From CAVVKW01 sp963749035 (GTDB lineage: Bacteria; Verrucomicrobiota; Verrucomicrobiia; Chthoniobacterales; JAATET01), in the NCBI GenBank assembly GCA_963749035.1, contig CAVVKW010000004.1, forward strand, positions 1,240,001 to 1,304,000: a stretch of 64,000 nt of DNA, written 5' to 3'. Under the pieces are notes generated by a model. It was given only the letters and a program-made list of their open reading frames with translations, searched no databases and was not told where the DNA came from. Each line of letters opens with the position of its first letter. Position 1 is the stretch's first letter. The translations under genes and the position numbers were made by a program. This document shows, piece after piece, positions 49,889 to 59,050 of the stretch.

Positions 49889-50332
49889 CTACGACCTCGT
49901 TGCCCGCCTCACTTCGACACGGTCGGTTTCCGTCCCCTTCATCTTGTCGAGAGTCCGCCAACCCGCCATGCCCAGCATCGCGAGAACCAGCTCGAAAAGG
50001 TTATCGCCCGAGACGCGTGGCAACTCGCCCGTGTAGCCCGTCATAGTCGCCACCCAACCCGCCACAGGCTCCCCAATAAATTGCCACCCTAAAGCCACCC
50101 CGCACACCCAGCCAATAAAAGGACGCCACCCGGCCACGAAGACACTCGGATGAGCCGCCTCGACTTTGTTAATCTCGACTTGCCCGCGAAGCTGCTCCGC
50201 CTGCATGGCGACGAGCTGCGTTCGAAACTCGTGCTCAAACTCTTGCGCTTTGTTCGGATCAAGTTTCTCCGGGAGGATTTTGTTCAGGACCCCGAGTCCG
50301 GCCTGAATCATCGCTGGAATATCCCACGTCAT
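49889..50332 (-). CDS. Holin of the 3TM (gene-transfer-agent type) family
   Basis: 147 residues. Two or three hydrophobic segments (FVAGWRPFIGWVCGVALGWQ, NLFELVLAMLGMAGWRTLDK), a charged N-terminal helix (DPNKAQEFEHEFRTQL) and a basic tail (EVRRATRS). Matches the 3TM holin-like family near phage lysis genes. It would permeabilise the inner membrane for endolysin release. Co-located with two small spanin-like genes. Confidence 0.75.
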   Translation of the reverse strand: MTWDIPAMIQAGLGVLNKILPEKLDPNKAQEFEHEFRTQLVAMQAEQLRGQVEINKVEAAHPSVFVAGWRPFIGWVCGVALGWQFIGEPVAGWVATMTGYTGELPRVSGDNLFELVLAMLGMAGWRTLDKMKGTETDRVEVRRATRS

Positions 50333-50787
50333 TGTTCGCCCCTCCGCATCCGCTCGTATTGCTCGCGGCTCTCGCGCGCGAGCCGCTCGTCGGAAATATC
50401 CTTCGGATCACGCTCGCCACCATTTTCGTGATAGGTCTGCATGTCTTCCAGGGGCCAGCGGTTGCCTCCTCCAGACTCAAGCAGTGCGAGCCGCTCGCCG
50501 AACCTGTTCTGCCCAGCGTTCAGCTCTTCGAGCAGTGTTTCGATATTATCTAGCCGACTGTCCAGCAAGTCATCGATCACGCGCTTTGCGATATTTTCGG
50601 CCCGCGCGTCGGCTTGCGAAAGTATGTCTCCAATCAAATCTTTCTGCTTGAGCGCCGCGTTTTCAATTTCTGCCGCGCGAAGCTCCGGATTTGCAGCAGG
50701 CGCAAGTTTCAGGCCGCCAACGGAGCCTAATGACAAAGCCGTTCCCGCAATCAGAATTTCACGCAACGGCGATTCCGTAATTTTCAT
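50329..50787 (-). CDS. Phage coiled-coil envelope protein (i-spanin-like)
   Basis: 152 residues. Hydrophobic N-terminus (REILIAGTALSLGSVGGLKL) followed by a long charged coiled coil (ENAALKQKDLIGDILSQADA; LDNIETLLEELNAGQNRFG) and an acidic tail. The layout resembles inner-membrane spanin or Rz-like proteins next to a holin. Overlaps the holin start by 4 bp. Function inferred from context only. Confidence 0.5.
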   Translation of the reverse strand: MKITESPLREILIAGTALSLGSVGGLKLAPAANPELRAAEIENAALKQKDLIGDILSQADARAENIAKRVIDDLLDSRLDNIETLLEELNAGQNRFGERLALLESGGGNRWPLEDMQTYHENGGERDPKDISDERLARESREQYERMRRGEQ

Positions 50788-50936
50788 TTGATCTCCTCGC
50801 GTAAGACAAGGGTTCGGTGTAGGTCGACTTGTTCTCCGTTCATATTATTACCACCCCAGAACACTTCTTGGCCGCATCCACTCTCGGCCCGACGATCCGG
50901 GGCGGCTGGTGCGGGGAGTTTGGGTGGGGTGGTCAT
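50784..50936 (-). CDS. Small phage hypothetical protein
   Basis: 50 residues from ATG 50936 (MTTPPKLPAPAAPDRRAES), Pro-rich start then GCGQEVFWGGNNMNGEQV. Lies between the tail fibre and the spanin-like gene and overlaps the latter by 4 bp. Its Pro-rich start and single Cys could fit an outer-membrane spanin fragment, but no signal peptide is visible. Confidence 0.4.
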   Translation of the reverse strand: MTTPPKLPAPAAPDRRAESGCGQEVFWGGNNMNGEQVDLHRTLVLREEIK

Positions 50937-50937
50937 G

Positions 50938-53900
50938 TTACGATTCTTGGAGTTCCGGCAAATCAAAGAGCGCCCGCAACATTAGCGCATAATGACCAGC
51001 CTCGCTAAAGTGGGCCTCATCGGCTTGAAACTTAGATGGGTCCACAGTCACTCCGTCTCCGGAATCGCTTAGGGCCAGATCGCCACGAATCAACCGGATT
51101 CCGGAAATTCCCGCGAGATAGCTGCGGATGGTTGTATAAACCAAACCGGCAGCCGGGGGGATTTGGACCACTGCCAGGTTAATACCTGCGCTATCGCACG
51201 CTGCCTTGAATGCCGCGAAATCGGCTTGAAAAGAAGCAATCCCTGCGTCTTGGTCGTTTGTTCCTAACGCCCAAATGACCCACGGCGGATCAAGAGGTTC
51301 CACTTCGCTAGCAAAATACTCCAGCGCCTGTCCGCCTTTGAGGCCGTCTCGCCCGGAAATCGCCACTTTGCCGCTGCCAAGTGCCACATCGAGACGTGCG
51401 GCCCACCCTTCCCACTCCCGAACCCCGAATGCGTTAGTGTTGGAGTCACCAACGACAACGACCTTTGGATTTTTAGGCCCACCAAGAATGCGGGTGCGCG
51501 TGATGGACATTCGACCGATTGCCACCCGAAATTGCAGCGAGTCAACCATGTCTCCCGTTGCGTCATTATATCTGGCAATCCCGTCGCACGACTGCTCAAG
51601 GTAGCAGGTTGCATTGTCAGAGACACGAGTGACGCGGACCCACTTCCTGCGACCGTCTCTTTCGATTTCAATCCGCATTACGTCGCCAGTCGAGATCGTG
51701 AACCCTAGAGCTTTGCTGAATACTACGGGAGGCCCCGACGCAGCCGGAGTTGCGCTGGGCTGGAATCCGCCCGCCTTGTGCCATTTCAGCAATCCAGCCG
51801 ATCCATCCACCGTCGCAAGACTGCTCCGCGCTCCCGAAGCCACGATGAAATCGCTATCGCAAAAGCCAAGCGAAAATGTCGGGTTGTCAGTCCGAGCCGT
51901 CACGTAAGCAACTCCGCGGAGCTGTTTTAGTGCGTTTGGAAAATCATGCTGGATTAAATGGTTGTCGCTCCAATCCGTGGAGGTCGGTGAATAAAGCTCG
52001 CCCCCGCTTACTGTCCATGACCCATTTGCAGCCCAATTGGCCGCGAGTCCCGCAGCGTGGTCGTCGTCCTGCAAGACCTGCATATTCGGAAGGCCGGACT
52101 GCAAAGCCCGATCATCATCCGAGCGGACTGTGAAATTGTATTGCAGGCCGGAAGAAATCGCAGAGCCCCAAGCCCTTGTCCCAGTAGGGTCCGCCACAAT
52201 CGCCCGCACGGAATCTGTCCCGGTCGTAAACGTCAACCTCGCTCCTGTCGCTCCCGTCGGATAGACAGCAATATAGTCTCCTGCCTCAACTAGCATAGGT
52301 GCCAATGTCCCAGCGGACAGGGAAAACTCACTCCCTCCAACGGAGGCGATGGCTACCGTCTGCCGTCGCCTCTCGGTAAAGATACCGCCAGACCCAGAAA
52401 TCACGACTATATCAAGATTTCCGGTAGAGGCAGCGAAACAATCAAAACGATCCAACAACCCGGTTTTCGGAGCTGCGATTTCGGCGACATACGCCGCATT
52501 CGCCGCAAGTGTGGATGGAGTCGCGCTCCAAACCGTCAGACCGGCAAGATAAGGCTCACCGTCATCAAAGCGCGCTTTTACGACAAGTTTCGAATTTCCT
52601 GCGGACAACCCGCCGAAATCTTTTGGGGCCGATACCCGGAAATTAAATTGCAAAAGCGACGTAATTGGAGGTCCCCAATCTTGGCTTCCAACGGGTTGAC
52701 CGGGAAGGGCCCGCACGCTCGTTGACCCAGCTAGATACGTCACTCGCGCCGTTCCGTTTCCATAAACGCCGACAATATCGCCGACCTCAACTGGCAAATA
52801 CGGAATCGCGCCGCTTGATCGCGTGAGTGAATTCGCTCCAACAGAGATCGTCACATTTCCGCGAGCCTTTACGGTTAATGTGTTCCCGGATGCCGACAGA
52901 ATCAAAATTTCCAAGTTACCGCCCACCGTGGCGAAGCAACTAAAATCCGAGAGGACTCCTGACACTAATGACGGAATATTGACTGCATAAGCTACCGTTG
53001 CGTTTAACGCTGTCCCGGTTGCTGGGGCAGCGACACCGTAGAGTTGCGAAGCCTGACGATACCCGCCGGAATTTTGTTCTGAAAATTCATTTGCCGCACC
53101 AGCGAGAAGATTCTCCGAATCCGTTTCCAGAGCATCGACTTGCGCCGAGACAACTGCCACCCCGGCTGGCGCGTAATAATCCCACGTATCGCCAGAGGAA
53201 GGCTTGCGAAGAGTCCCGCCAGCCAGCACCGCTACCGCTGGTGCGTTTGTCCCGGAAAGAGTCAAATCCGCGTTGATCCAGATCCACGACTCATCTGCTT
53301 CACCGGATGCTGCCGGGAGGGCTTGCGCTGCCGTTGTCACGCGAGGCTTGACTTCGAGAGCCGGATCAAGGCCAGCTTGGTTTGCGGCTTCCACCGAGTC
53401 AAGGCGACCGCTTAATGCGGAATCCGCCGCCGACCGCGTAGCGGCCTCCTCATCATCTGCCGCCTCGCGCGTCGCCTCCTCCGCCGTCAGATCCGTCTCA
53501 CTCGCAAGATCCAGCTTTGTCCGAATCGTCGCCGCATCATCCCCGTCGATCTTCGCCGCCGTGACTGAATCATCCGGCGTCCCGAACGCTTCCGCCGACG
53601 CCTTCACCCCCGCCGGACTCGTCAACCCATACTCCTCGGACGTGCCCGACTGCATGTCGGGGGTGGAGAGTTCGGGGATGGATCTGGGCCTCCGGATGAC
53701 ATACGCGCTTGATTCCTCGTTCACCACTATATAATCGCCAGTTAATACATTCAAACCTGACCAGTTTGTTCCCGTTGAGGTTCCGTCCGGGCCGAGATAC
53801 TGGTAATTCGCACCGGCACCTACAGTTCCAGGCGGCACAGCTGCATCATCCAGCCCATTCAGATTCCCGACCGATTTATTGGCGTCGACGATAACCGAAA

Positions 53901-54003
53901 CTAATTTTTCCCTCACACCTTGCGTGAGTAAATCCAAAGCCTCTTCGGCAGATCCTCCGCCGAGATAGATTCTCGGGGATTGAAGCGAAAGATTGAGCGG
54001 CAT
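50938..54003 (-). CDS. Tail fibre / tailspike with C-terminal SGNH hydrolase domain
   Basis: 1021 residues from ATG 54003 (MPLNLSLQSPRIYLGGGSAE), with ribosome site GGAGGAG just upstream and a TAATG overlap with gpH. N-terminal helical attachment region and a coiled coil (SETDLTAEEATREAADDEEA), two copies of a beta-rich module (SGNTLTVKARGNVTISVG / SGSGGIFTERRRQTVAIAS), a jelly-roll region, and a C-terminal SGNH esterase: VVVGDSNTNAFG (Ser block I), ALGTNDQ (block III), DEAHFSEAGHY (Asp-His block V). It probably binds and deacetylates a surface polysaccharide during adsorption. Confidence 0.85.
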   Translation of the reverse strand: MPLNLSLQSPRIYLGGGSAEEALDLLTQGVREKLVSVIVDANKSVGNLNGLDDAAVPPGTVGAGANYQYLGPDGTSTGTNWSGLNVLTGDYIVVNEESSAYVIRRPRSIPELSTPDMQSGTSEEYGLTSPAGVKASAEAFGTPDDSVTAAKIDGDDAATIRTKLDLASETDLTAEEATREAADDEEAATRSAADSALSGRLDSVEAANQAGLDPALEVKPRVTTAAQALPAASGEADESWIWINADLTLSGTNAPAVAVLAGGTLRKPSSGDTWDYYAPAGVAVVSAQVDALETDSENLLAGAANEFSEQNSGGYRQASQLYGVAAPATGTALNATVAYAVNIPSLVSGVLSDFSCFATVGGNLEILILSASGNTLTVKARGNVTISVGANSLTRSSGAIPYLPVEVGDIVGVYGNGTARVTYLAGSTSVRALPGQPVGSQDWGPPITSLLQFNFRVSAPKDFGGLSAGNSKLVVKARFDDGEPYLAGLTVWSATPSTLAANAAYVAEIAAPKTGLLDRFDCFAASTGNLDIVVISGSGGIFTERRRQTVAIASVGGSEFSLSAGTLAPMLVEAGDYIAVYPTGATGARLTFTTGTDSVRAIVADPTGTRAWGSAISSGLQYNFTVRSDDDRALQSGLPNMQVLQDDDHAAGLAANWAANGSWTVSGGELYSPTSTDWSDNHLIQHDFPNALKQLRGVAYVTARTDNPTFSLGFCDSDFIVASGARSSLATVDGSAGLLKWHKAGGFQPSATPAASGPPVVFSKALGFTISTGDVMRIEIERDGRRKWVRVTRVSDNATCYLEQSCDGIARYNDATGDMVDSLQFRVAIGRMSITRTRILGGPKNPKVVVVGDSNTNAFGVREWEGWAARLDVALGSGKVAISGRDGLKGGQALEYFASEVEPLDPPWVIWALGTNDQDAGIASFQADFAAFKAACDSAGINLAVVQIPPAAGLVYTTIRSYLAGISGIRLIRGDLALSDSGDGVTVDPSKFQADEAHFSEAGHYALMLRALFDLPELQES

Positions 54004-55442
54004 TATGAAATTCTCCTCCACATGTTCACGGTGATATACGGTTGGATGTTATTGTGCGGCACGTTCTGACCCGCTGCCGCGATGCTAATGGCGTGGGTGT
54101 GGCTCGGGATGTTGACCACGTGATTGTGGCCAGGGACTCGAATCAAGGTGTTGAATGATCCATTACCGCCCTGTCCGAGATTGATGTCGTAAAGCAGTCG
54201 GTTCCCGCTTCCGGCCTGCCCATTCGCTGGCTCTTTGTGGTTCCACGCCGGGGCCGTGATATCGACGGCATTGTGGAAATCGGTATTCCCTACCAAGGCC
54301 CCGCTGGCCGTCGCCGTCGCGCCGTGCGTGTGGCTCGGCATTTCGCTTCCGGAAAGGAGATGCGTTTTCGCGCCGCCAACCCTGTCGAGAGCGTTGAAAT
54401 CGGGGTCGTTCGGATCGAGCGAGACGAGCGTCCGCCCGGTGCCGTAGCGTTGCCACGTCCCGAAATTCAACCAAGTGTCAGGGCTGCCGTTTCTTCGCGT
54501 GATGTAGAGTTCTCCGACCGCGTAAATTAACTGCAGCACCGCTGAAATGATGTCCTCCGGTGGCGTGATGCCGAGATGCTCTCGCGCCTCCAGTTGCGCT
54601 GCCGGCCCCTCGGTTTCGATCTCGCCCAGCCGCTCGTCGACGCGGAGGTATTCCGTCCCGGCGAGCGGATCGTTCTGAACGATGGTCGCCTTCTCTCCGC
54701 CCGCTGCCGCCGCGCCCAGGGTCAACGTCGTTGGCGAGTTCGCCGCCCACTGATTCTCTCGGAGGCGGACGCCGTCGATATACACCGCCGCGTTGTCGGT
54801 CCCGGCGATGGCGAGATTGATGATCGTCTGCGCCGCCGCGAGCGTCTGGTTCTCCTCGATCACCTCGACAATCGCCGCCGCTGTGCTGGGATCACGCCAG
54901 ATATAATCCCCATCAGCATTGCTCGCCTTGGTCAGGATTTGATTCGTCGCGCCGCCCGGAATCAGCGTCGCCACGGAAAAATTCTCAACCACCCAATCCC
55001 GCGTTGCCACGATCAGCGAAGGCGCCACGTCGAGATTGATCGTGTCTGCCCCCTGCACCGCGACTATTACGCGCACCAGCATTTCCCGCGCACTCCCCTC
55101 GGCGACGAGTGGCTTATAGCTCGGCGGGAAGGAGCAATAGACGAGCAGATCGCCCGCCGTGTCGAAAAGCCCGACCTCGCGCACGGTCCAACCCCCGGCT
55201 TCCTGTGGAACGACGGCCTCGATGACGAATTGCCGCGCGTCGTCCGGATTCACGTCGATGCTGTTGATCGCCCCCACCCACACTTGGCGCGCGAGCCCGA
55301 CGGCGCTTTCGTCGATCTCCTCGAGGTCGTTTCCGTTGTTGTCCCCGACGCCGAGCGTCGAGAACGAGATTTGATCACCCGACGAAATCGCCGCCGCGAA
55401 CTTCGCGGCTCCCAGAAGCGTGACTTTGGATTCGTAGGCCAT
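54003..55442 (-). CDS. H: Tail fibre protein (P2 gpH-like N-terminus, collar-domain C-terminus)
   Basis: 479 residues from ATG 55442 (MAYESKVTLLGAAKFAAAIS, the conserved gpH opening; the 56-codon upstream extension is antisense to gpI). N-terminal phage-tail-fibre domain (GLARQVWVGAINSIDVNP, EAVVPQEAGGWTVREVGLFD), a long variable mid, and a C-terminal phage collar-type domain with GGAKTHLLSGSEMPSHTHGA and NIPSHTHAISI (HxH metal-binding repeats). Tip of the host-recognition fibre. Confidence 0.88.
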   Translation of the reverse strand: MAYESKVTLLGAAKFAAAISSGDQISFSTLGVGDNNGNDLEEIDESAVGLARQVWVGAINSIDVNPDDARQFVIEAVVPQEAGGWTVREVGLFDTAGDLLVYCSFPPSYKPLVAEGSAREMLVRVIVAVQGADTINLDVAPSLIVATRDWVVENFSVATLIPGGATNQILTKASNADGDYIWRDPSTAAAIVEVIEENQTLAAAQTIINLAIAGTDNAAVYIDGVRLRENQWAANSPTTLTLGAAAAGGEKATIVQNDPLAGTEYLRVDERLGEIETEGPAAQLEAREHLGITPPEDIISAVLQLIYAVGELYITRRNGSPDTWLNFGTWQRYGTGRTLVSLDPNDPDFNALDRVGGAKTHLLSGSEMPSHTHGATATASGALVGNTDFHNAVDITAPAWNHKEPANGQAGSGNRLLYDINLGQGGNGSFNTLIRVPGHNHVVNIPSHTHAISIAAAGQNVPHNNIQPYITVNMWRRIS

Positions 55443-55972
55443 CAGTTCAGCGAGTGCGGGTAGATGAGGGTGGTTTCGCCGTTGGTCAGGACGGTGGCGA
55501 TTTGCAGCGGCCCGCGATTGGCCTTCACCATCGCGCGCACCCCGACGAGTTCGCTTCGGACGTTTTTCGTTCGGAGCGCGATTTGCTCCGCCTCGGAAAG
55601 AGATTCCCACGACGACAAGCGCGAGTGCGTCACATCGGCAATCACCCGAAAGGTGTAGGCCGCGCCCGTGTCCTCATCGATGGAGACTTCGAAGTTGAGC
55701 CGTTGCAGTGCGCGCTTCACCGCGCCAATCGTTCCCTTCCGGCGATGCACCTCGACACTCTCCGCGATGGCATCCCGCTTCCGCGTGTCGCTCCAATTCG
55801 AGTCCCATTCGTCCACGGAAAGCGCCCAAGCGAGATACGGGAGAATCGCGACCGGGCAGCGGTAGGGCGACCACGTATTGGCGATGGGAACCGGCGTCGC
55901 CGTGATCCGCGCGACGGATTCGGAAAGCCCGCGCTCTTGCTTCGTGGCGTTCGGTGGCAATAGATCGCTCAT
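55442..55972 (-). CDS. I: Tail protein I (P2 gpI-like)
   Basis: 176 residues; MSDLLPPNATKQERGLSESVARI, VAILPYLAWALSVDEWDSNW and GTIGAVKRALQRLNF are standard gpI blocks. Links baseplate wedge to tail fibre. Overlaps J by 4 bp and H by 1 bp. Confidence 0.9.
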   Translation of the reverse strand: MSDLLPPNATKQERGLSESVARITATPVPIANTWSPYRCPVAILPYLAWALSVDEWDSNWSDTRKRDAIAESVEVHRRKGTIGAVKRALQRLNFEVSIDEDTGAAYTFRVIADVTHSRLSSWESLSEAEQIALRTKNVRSELVGVRAMVKANRGPLQIATVLTNGETTLIYPHSLN

Positions 55973-56883
55973 TCCCCGATGCCTCCATCGTTGATGATTG
56001 TCGCGCCGATTTCCCCGACCTGGTGCGGCTCGATCACGATGTCGGCCAGCGGTGAAATCAGATTCACCCGAGACACCCCAGCTTGATGGAGCGCCGCGTA
56101 GATCGCGCTCAAAGGAATGTCCCGGCCCGGCACCCTGCTCGATTCCGCGAGCGTCGCGACCGCGTCGCGAACGTTCTCGATCACGACGGAAGGGTCGGGG
56201 CCTTGGAGCGTGTGGACGTTCGCCGAGATGTTGTAGACCACCCGCTCGGCTCCGATCACCTCGACTTGATCCGTCAACGGCCTCACGTCGTCCTTGTTCA
56301 GCCGCGCGGCCACTGCCGCCACGACCTCGGGCAACACCGCTCCCGGCTCGATGCCGACGACGTAGACCTTCACCTCGCCCGGCTCGATGGCCTCGCTGTC
56401 GTTCGGTCCCAGCACGGCAACATCCTTCACGTGCGGAACGCTCAACGCGTGAAAAATATAAGCTCCTTCCGGCCCCGCCGTGGAAAATCCTTCGAGCGCG
56501 AGTTGCACGCGCCGCCGATAGCTGGCGTCGGACTCCATCACCTTCGAGCGAGGCGGGAAGGCATTCGGGTCACCCTCGTCGATCACATTCCGGGCGACGC
56601 CGTAAAACGCGCCGAGCTGCTCGAGGTCCGCGCCTTGCGAGTAAGCGAGCATCACGGCCTTGCATCCATCATTCACCCGCTGGCGGATGAGAACCTCCCG
56701 GTAGGCCGCGACTTCGAGAATCTTGTAAGCCGGGTCGCTCTCGACCGTCGCCGTGAACGCCGGGTCACGTTGCCGCAAGTCCGCCAGCATCGCGGCAAGA
56801 ATATCCTCGAACGAAATATTTTCGACGGCGATGTCACTCGGCGACGGCAGCGTCGACAGGTCGATTTGCGTGAAAGCACTCAT
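55969..56883 (-). CDS. J: Baseplate protein J (P2 gpJ-like)
   Basis: 304 residues. IDLSTLPSPSDIAVENISFEDILAAMLADL, AAYREVLIRQRVNDGCKAVMLA, GADLEQLGAFYGVARNV, and SYRRRVQLALEGFSTAGPEGAYIFHAL are characteristic baseplate J/Mu gp47-like blocks. Forms the wedge. Coupled to W by a 4-bp overlap. Confidence 0.93.
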   Translation of the reverse strand: MSAFTQIDLSTLPSPSDIAVENISFEDILAAMLADLRQRDPAFTATVESDPAYKILEVAAYREVLIRQRVNDGCKAVMLAYSQGADLEQLGAFYGVARNVIDEGDPNAFPPRSKVMESDASYRRRVQLALEGFSTAGPEGAYIFHALSVPHVKDVAVLGPNDSEAIEPGEVKVYVVGIEPGAVLPEVVAAVAARLNKDDVRPLTDQVEVIGAERVVYNISANVHTLQGPDPSVVIENVRDAVATLAESSRVPGRDIPLSAIYAALHQAGVSRVNLISPLADIVIEPHQVGEIGATIINDGGIGE

Positions 56884-57215
56884 GCAACGATGCCGTCGAG
56901 CCGGATCTTCTCCCCGGTGGGGAGATATTCAGCGAAAAGAGTGAGAGTGACTTTCCCGGCTTCCAACGCGTCCACGACGACCCGCTCGACGGCCAGTCTC
57001 GGTTCCCATCGCATCAGCGCCTCGGCGGTCGCGGCGATGATCTCCATGATGGTCTCACGGTTCGTCGGCGCGTCGATTAGCTCGAAAAGCCGCGAGCCGT
57101 AGTCCCGCCGCATCACCCGCGTTCCCAGGGGAGTCGTGAGGATGTCGCGGATGCTTTGCCGGAGGTGGTCGAGACCTTCGAGAGCCTTTCCGGTCTGGTT
57201 GTGGACGCCGCGCAT
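56880..57215 (-). CDS. W: Baseplate protein W (P2 gpW/T4 gp25-like)
   Basis: 111 residues from ATG 57215 (MRGVHNQTGKALEGLDHLRQSI), the start that fits the gp25/GPW family; the upstream M at 57296 overlaps the promoter-like repeat. DILTTPLGTRVMRRDYGSRLFEL and EPRLAVERVVVDALEAGKV are the conserved core. First gene after candidate late promoter copy 2. Confidence 0.9.
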   Translation of the reverse strand: MRGVHNQTGKALEGLDHLRQSIRDILTTPLGTRVMRRDYGSRLFELIDAPTNRETIMEIIAATAEALMRWEPRLAVERVVVDALEAGKVTLTLFAEYLPTGEKIRLDGIVA

Positions 57216-57221
57216 GAGGAG

Positions 57222-57270
57222 GGCCGAAAATAGGCGCGCCCACCGCTTCCGGTCTTGTGCGGAAATTTGC
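57222..57270 (-). promoter_or_regulatory. Candidate late promoter, copy 2 (upstream of gpW)
   Basis: Minus strand GCAAATTTCCGCACAAGACC, then GGAA (57270-57247), 12 bp, then CCTATTTTCGGCC (57234-57222), 6 bp before the gpW ATG. The block is shared nearly base for base with 49837-49884. Lies in the 61-bp gap between gpV stop and gpW start. Confidence 0.65.
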
Positions 57271-57276
57271 AGAGAT

Positions 57277-57987
57277 CTACGGCACCGGCGGGCCACTGAC
57301 TTCCGTCCCCGTCGTCACTGCCGAATGGAGATGATGCTGGGCCGAAACGCCCATCGAGAGCATGTCCCCGCCCGTCTGCACGATCTCGCCCACGATGGAA
57401 ATCAACGGCGCGGAAAGCGCAATCTCCGTCCCCGCCGTCACCGTGATCGAGCCCGTTGCCGTTGCCGTGATGTCACCTTGAGCGATGGCTACAATGTTCA
57501 TTTGAGCCGTCGCCGTGATGCTCTGTTGCGAGTCGGCAATGATGTCCTCTTGCGCCGTCGCCTCGATACTCTTCTCGCTCGTCACCAACACCGCGCCTTC
57601 GGCCTCGACAACCACCTCGCCGGGAATGATCGCTTTGAGCCGGTGATTCTCCCGGTCGTATTCGATAATCGCGCCGTCCTCGTATTCCGTGCGGTGCATC
57701 GTTTCCGCATCGGCAGGCGCGCCGTGTTTATTTTGGAAGACGCTCGGCAGAATGTAACCCTGCGCCATGTCGCCCGACGGCGAGAGCACCAGCACTTGCT
57801 CCCCGACCTCCGGAGCGTGCCAGCTCCGATCTCCGCCCGCCCGCGTCGTCATCCACGGCAACCAAGCCGTCGTGTTCGCCCCGATCTTCACGCGGAGTCG
57901 CGCATTCGCGTAATCCGCCTCCACCACCGTTCCCGGTCGCGTGACGTTCGCCAGTCGCCGCTCTACGTCGGCCAATCGCGCCGCCAT
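57277..57987 (-). CDS. V: Baseplate assembly protein V (P2 gpV-like spike)
   Basis: 236 residues from ATG 57987 (MAARLADVERRLANVTRPGT). OB-fold-like VVEADYANARLRVKIGANTTAWLPW and GEQVLVLSPSGDMAQGYILPS, then a C-terminal repetitive beta-helix with a periodic pattern (SIEATAQEDIIADSQQSITATAQMNIVAIAQGDITATATGSI) ending in HHLHSAVTTGT, a spike tip that binds metal by histidines. Membrane-piercing spike of the contractile tail. Confidence 0.92.
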   Translation of the reverse strand: MAARLADVERRLANVTRPGTVVEADYANARLRVKIGANTTAWLPWMTTRAGGDRSWHAPEVGEQVLVLSPSGDMAQGYILPSVFQNKHGAPADAETMHRTEYEDGAIIEYDRENHRLKAIIPGEVVVEAEGAVLVTSEKSIEATAQEDIIADSQQSITATAQMNIVAIAQGDITATATGSITVTAGTEIALSAPLISIVGEIVQTGGDMLSMGVSAQHHLHSAVTTGTEVSGPPVP

Positions 57988-57989
57988 GC

Positions 57990-58568
57990 TCATAACTCAC
58001 TCACCGGCAACCCTGGCGTCGCATCCTCCTCGGGCGCGGGTAATGGTGCCGCCAAAGTGTTGTCGATCCGCCGCGATTCCGGCTCGCTCACGTAGACTTC
58101 CGCCGGCGTCTCGCCATCATCATCCCAAACGCTTTCGCCGATGAAACATCGATGCTCCCATTCAATTCGCTGGACCTCGTAGGCGTCGCTCGTTCCCTCG
58201 AACGTGTCAGGAAAAATGCCTGTGATAACCGCCTGCGTGGCTGGCTGGCCCCAAGAATTGCCTCGAATGAATCGGGCCACGTTTACGGCCATTGATCGCA
58301 CTGCCATCTTGGCGCGAGTCTCGTCGCTTTTTTTGTAATCGCGCACGCAGTAGGCCGCGAGCCGGATCACGCACTCGAATTGATCCGTCCCGATGTCATC
58401 GGGGTCCGCCGGCTCGATGCTTTCAAGCTCAAAATTGATTCCGGGCGACGCCGCTTTCTCGCCAGGGCGCGAATAATACTCGACGGTCGCCAACGGAAAC
58501 TCCGCCGCCAGCGCCGAGCGAATGGCGACGTGAAAAGATGCGAGATTTACCTCGGGCGTGTCTGCCAT
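57990..58568 (-). CDS. Putative tail terminator / phage tail completion-like protein
   Basis: 192 residues from ATG 58568 (MADTPEVNLASFHVAIRSAL). VEYYSRPGEKAASPGINFELESI, FECVIRLAAYCVRDYKKSDETRAKMAVRS resemble tail-terminator or phage gp37-type proteins at this place in the cluster (between Z and V). A P2 homologue cannot be named from the sequence. 3-bp from gpV. Confidence 0.55.
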   Translation of the reverse strand: MADTPEVNLASFHVAIRSALAAEFPLATVEYYSRPGEKAASPGINFELESIEPADPDDIGTDQFECVIRLAAYCVRDYKKSDETRAKMAVRSMAVNVARFIRGNSWGQPATQAVITGIFPDTFEGTSDAYEVQRIEWEHRCFIGESVWDDDGETPAEVYVSEPESRRIDNTLAAPLPAPEEDATPGLPVSEL

Positions 58569-59050
58569 CTCAACTCCCTTTCGAATTCTTTCATACACCG
58601 ATCTCCCAGCTCGTCACCCAGTGAATCCACCGCCGCGCCACCCTCGTCCGCGATTTCGAGCTTCTGCGCGTCAATCGGTAGCCGTGCCGCGCCTTTTCTT
58701 TTGAAAACTTGGCCCTTTGCGAGGAACCCACCCGGAACTCGCGCCGGTCCCGCCGAAATTCCCGCAGAAGTCTTGCGGGGATTCAATCTCGAAAGCGAGA
58801 TCGGCTTCAACCCGACCCACACCCGACCGTATCCGTCGCGATCCATGAGCACGCGAAAACGCACGCGCCCCTTAATGATTTTCGCGGCAACCTTGACCGC
58901 TTTTGCCACCCGACGGGGAGCTTCTTTCGACGCCCAGATTGTCGTGCGCGACACCGCCCGCTTCAGCGCCGAGTGAATTTGCCGTTCGGTCGCGCCAAAC
59001 TCTCGAGCGATGATTTGAAAATCGGGGGATGCCGCGCGAATCTCGATCAT
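58547..59050 (-). CDS. Minor tail protein Z-like (virion morphogenesis)
   Basis: 167 residues. Basic, helical: AREFGATERQIHSALKRAVSRTTIWASKEAPRRVAKAVKVAAK, then FLAKGQVFKRKGAARLPI, the recurrent pattern of prophage minor tail protein Z / virion morphogenesis proteins. It joins tail to head. Overlaps its downstream neighbour's start by about 20 bp. Confidence 0.75.
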   Translation of the reverse strand: MIEIRAASPDFQIIAREFGATERQIHSALKRAVSRTTIWASKEAPRRVAKAVKVAAKIIKGRVRFRVLMDRDGYGRVWVGLKPISLSRLNPRKTSAGISAGPARVPGGFLAKGQVFKRKGAARLPIDAQKLEIADEGGAAVDSLGDELGDRCMKEFERELRWQTRPR

